From Anaerococcus degeneri (GTDB lineage Bacteria > Bacillota > Clostridia > Tissierellales > Peptoniphilaceae), in NCBI RefSeq assembly GCF_017874475.1, contig NZ_JAGGLO010000008.1:1-64000 (forward strand): 64,000 nt of DNA, written 5' to 3'. Positions 63,037 to 64,000 of the stretch are shown here, one piece after another (the first letter of the stretch is position 1; the number at the start of each line of letters is the position of its first letter). The position numbers were made by a program, and so were the translations under genes. The notes below the pieces were generated by a model. It was not told the origin of the DNA. It made no database searches and saw nothing but the letters and a program-made list of their open reading frames with translations.

Positions 63037-64000
63037 TCATAACCTTTTCTTCAGTATCCTCATTGCCCACAATATAGCAATGATTGATACTCCTACATCT
63101 CCGAAGATTGCTAACCACATTGAGGCGTGGCCCAGCATGCCTAGGATTAGGATGAGGACTTTTACTGTCATTATAAATGTGATGTTTTGCCTTACTGTGG
63201 AGTTGGTGAGTTTGGCTATTGTCATTAGTTTGGCCATTTGGCTGAATTCGCCGTTGGCTATTAGGATGTCGGATGATTCTATGGCGAGGTCTGATGCGGT
63301 TTCGCCCATTGATATGCCGACATTTGCGTTTTTGAGGACTGGGGCGTCGTTGATCCCGTCGCCTACAAAGACTACTTTGCTGCCCTTGTTTTCATAGTCT
63401 AGCATGATGTCTAGCTTATCTTTTGGCATTACTTCTGCATAATAGTCTGTAAGGCCGAGTTCTTCTGCCAAGTCTCTGACTGGGCCTTGTCCGTCGCCTG
63501 ATACTACGGCGATTTTTTTGAAGTGATTTTTAAGACTTTCTATTGTCTTTTTGCTGTCTTTTTTGATCTCATCTTCTATGATGACTTTGGCGATTGGCTT
63601 GTCGTTGATGGCTAAGTAGACAGCTCTAGATCCGTCATTTTCTATGCCGATAAATTTGCCTGATCCGATTTTGACTTCTTCACCTCTAGCGCTTTCTGCT
63701 AGGACTCCTAGGCCGCTTTTGTTGTCGATTGTTGTAAATAGGTCTGGTTTTTCTTGCCTATCCATTGAGTTTACAATACCTCTGGCGATTGGGTGGGTGG
63801 ACATTTTTTCGATGTTGTAGATATAATCGAGGGCCCTTTCCCTATCGTAGTCTGCCAAAAATTCTATGTCTTTGACTACAAATTCACCTGTGGTGAGGGT
63901 GCCGGTCTTGTCTGATAGAAGTATATCTGCCGCTTCTAGTTCTTCCAAATATTGGCTGCCTTTGATTAAGATTCCTTCCCTGCTTGCAAGGCCTAGGCCT
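63037..64000 (-). CDS. Heavy-metal translocating P1B-type ATPase, 3' part (N-terminus beyond the window)
   Basis: The minus frame enters at 64000 and ends at 63037; about 320 residues are visible. Upstream of the TTG at 63948 the frame stays open and reads GLASREGILIKGSQYLEELE, normal ATPase sequence, so the gene is cut by the window edge. DKTGTLTTGEF holds the phosphorylated Asp; STHPIARGIV is the HP locus; VSGDGQGPVRDLAEELGLTD and GDGINDAPVLKNANVGIS follow. The last membrane helix has FGDVGVSI, the D-x-G pattern of Zn/Cd/Pb exporters. The metal is therefore probably zinc or cadmium. Confidence 0.92.
   Translation of the reverse strand, partial: GLGLASREGILIKGSQYLEELEAADILLSDKTGTLTTGEFVVKDIEFLADYDRERALDYIYNIEKMSTHPIARGIVNSMDRQEKPDLFTTIDNKSGLGVLAESARGEEVKIGSGKFIGIENDGSRAVYLAINDKPIAKVIIEDEIKKDSKKTIESLKNHFKKIAVVSGDGQGPVRDLAEELGLTDYYAEVMPKDKLDIMLDYENKGSKVVFVGDGINDAPVLKNANVGISMGETASDLAIESSDILIANGEFSQMAKLMTIAKLTNSTVRQNITFIMTVKVLILILGMLGHASMWLAIFGDVGVSIIAILWAMRILKKRL

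Overview
The window looks like chromosomal DNA of a low-GC, Gram-positive anaerobic coccus of the Peptoniphilaceae type (Anaerococcus, Peptoniphilus or Finegoldia-like). The grounds are AT-rich sequence with strong AGGAGG ribosome sites, CIRCE-controlled groES-groEL, a YSIRK-type surface adhesin, FIVAR-rich secreted proteins, a PPi-type phosphofructokinase and LytR-CpsA-Psr wall assembly. The genus assignment is inference. No tRNA or rRNA gene was seen.

Layout. 1-5169 is the 5' part of a giant surface adhesin (minus strand, running off the left edge), next to a small sigma factor (5617-6129). 6253-12547 carries housekeeping genes: HAD phosphatase, YycJ, TtcA-like and UppP as one overlapping operon, then malic enzyme and a GntR/DUF1648 pair. 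12727-13647 is an LDH-like dehydrogenase. 13666-14481 is a tandem duplication that I read as two Fst/par-like type I toxin-antitoxin loci, one broken. 14545-25207 holds groEL/groES, an aminotransferase, MsrB, a sortase-type surface protein, IPP isomerase, an LCP protein and an NSS transporter.

25315-38090 is the defence region. It starts with five tiny paralogous genes and a frameshifted DUF3310 phage gene. Next come a 19-repeat CRISPR array, a complete type I-E cas operon (cas3-cse1-cse2-cas7-cas5-cas6-cas1-cas2) with a Cas2-DnaQ exonuclease fusion, and a second, decaying 8-unit array upstream of cas3. Both arrays read on the minus strand, with leaders on their right sides. 38355-42924 holds a lipoprotein, a collapsed thrC/thrB remnant, a PTS EIIA, a HAD phosphatase and PPi-phosphofructokinase.

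42925-63000 is a repeat-rich accessory region. Two families of non-coding, strongly folded repeats recur. One is a roughly 0.5-1 kb element with terminal inverted repeats (four copies: 43800, 47590, 55840, 58708). The other is a roughly 160-bp palindromic element (copies near 43020-43237, 43575, 58610, 62040-62500, 62880). A third type I toxin locus lies at 43256-43544. Between the repeats lie rlmH, an ATP-cone gene, dinB, an XRE/ImmA pair, a transglutaminase-like protein, and a block of secreted helical proteins (49695-55766 and 59850-61139). Five of these secreted proteins end in, or carry near the end, the same helical-hairpin module. The block is followed by an NlpC/P60 lysin with a YvrJ peptide, a YwaF-like membrane protein, a ComK-like regulator, a GIY-YIG protein and the 3' part of a metal P-type ATPase that runs off the right edge.

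The strongest candidates for undescribed biology are three. First, the par-like loci, whose antisense-pairing repeats match within each copy but differ between copies. Second, the large structured repeat elements with exchanged hairpin modules. Third, the secreted-protein family sharing the 'SPEKV' C-terminal module.
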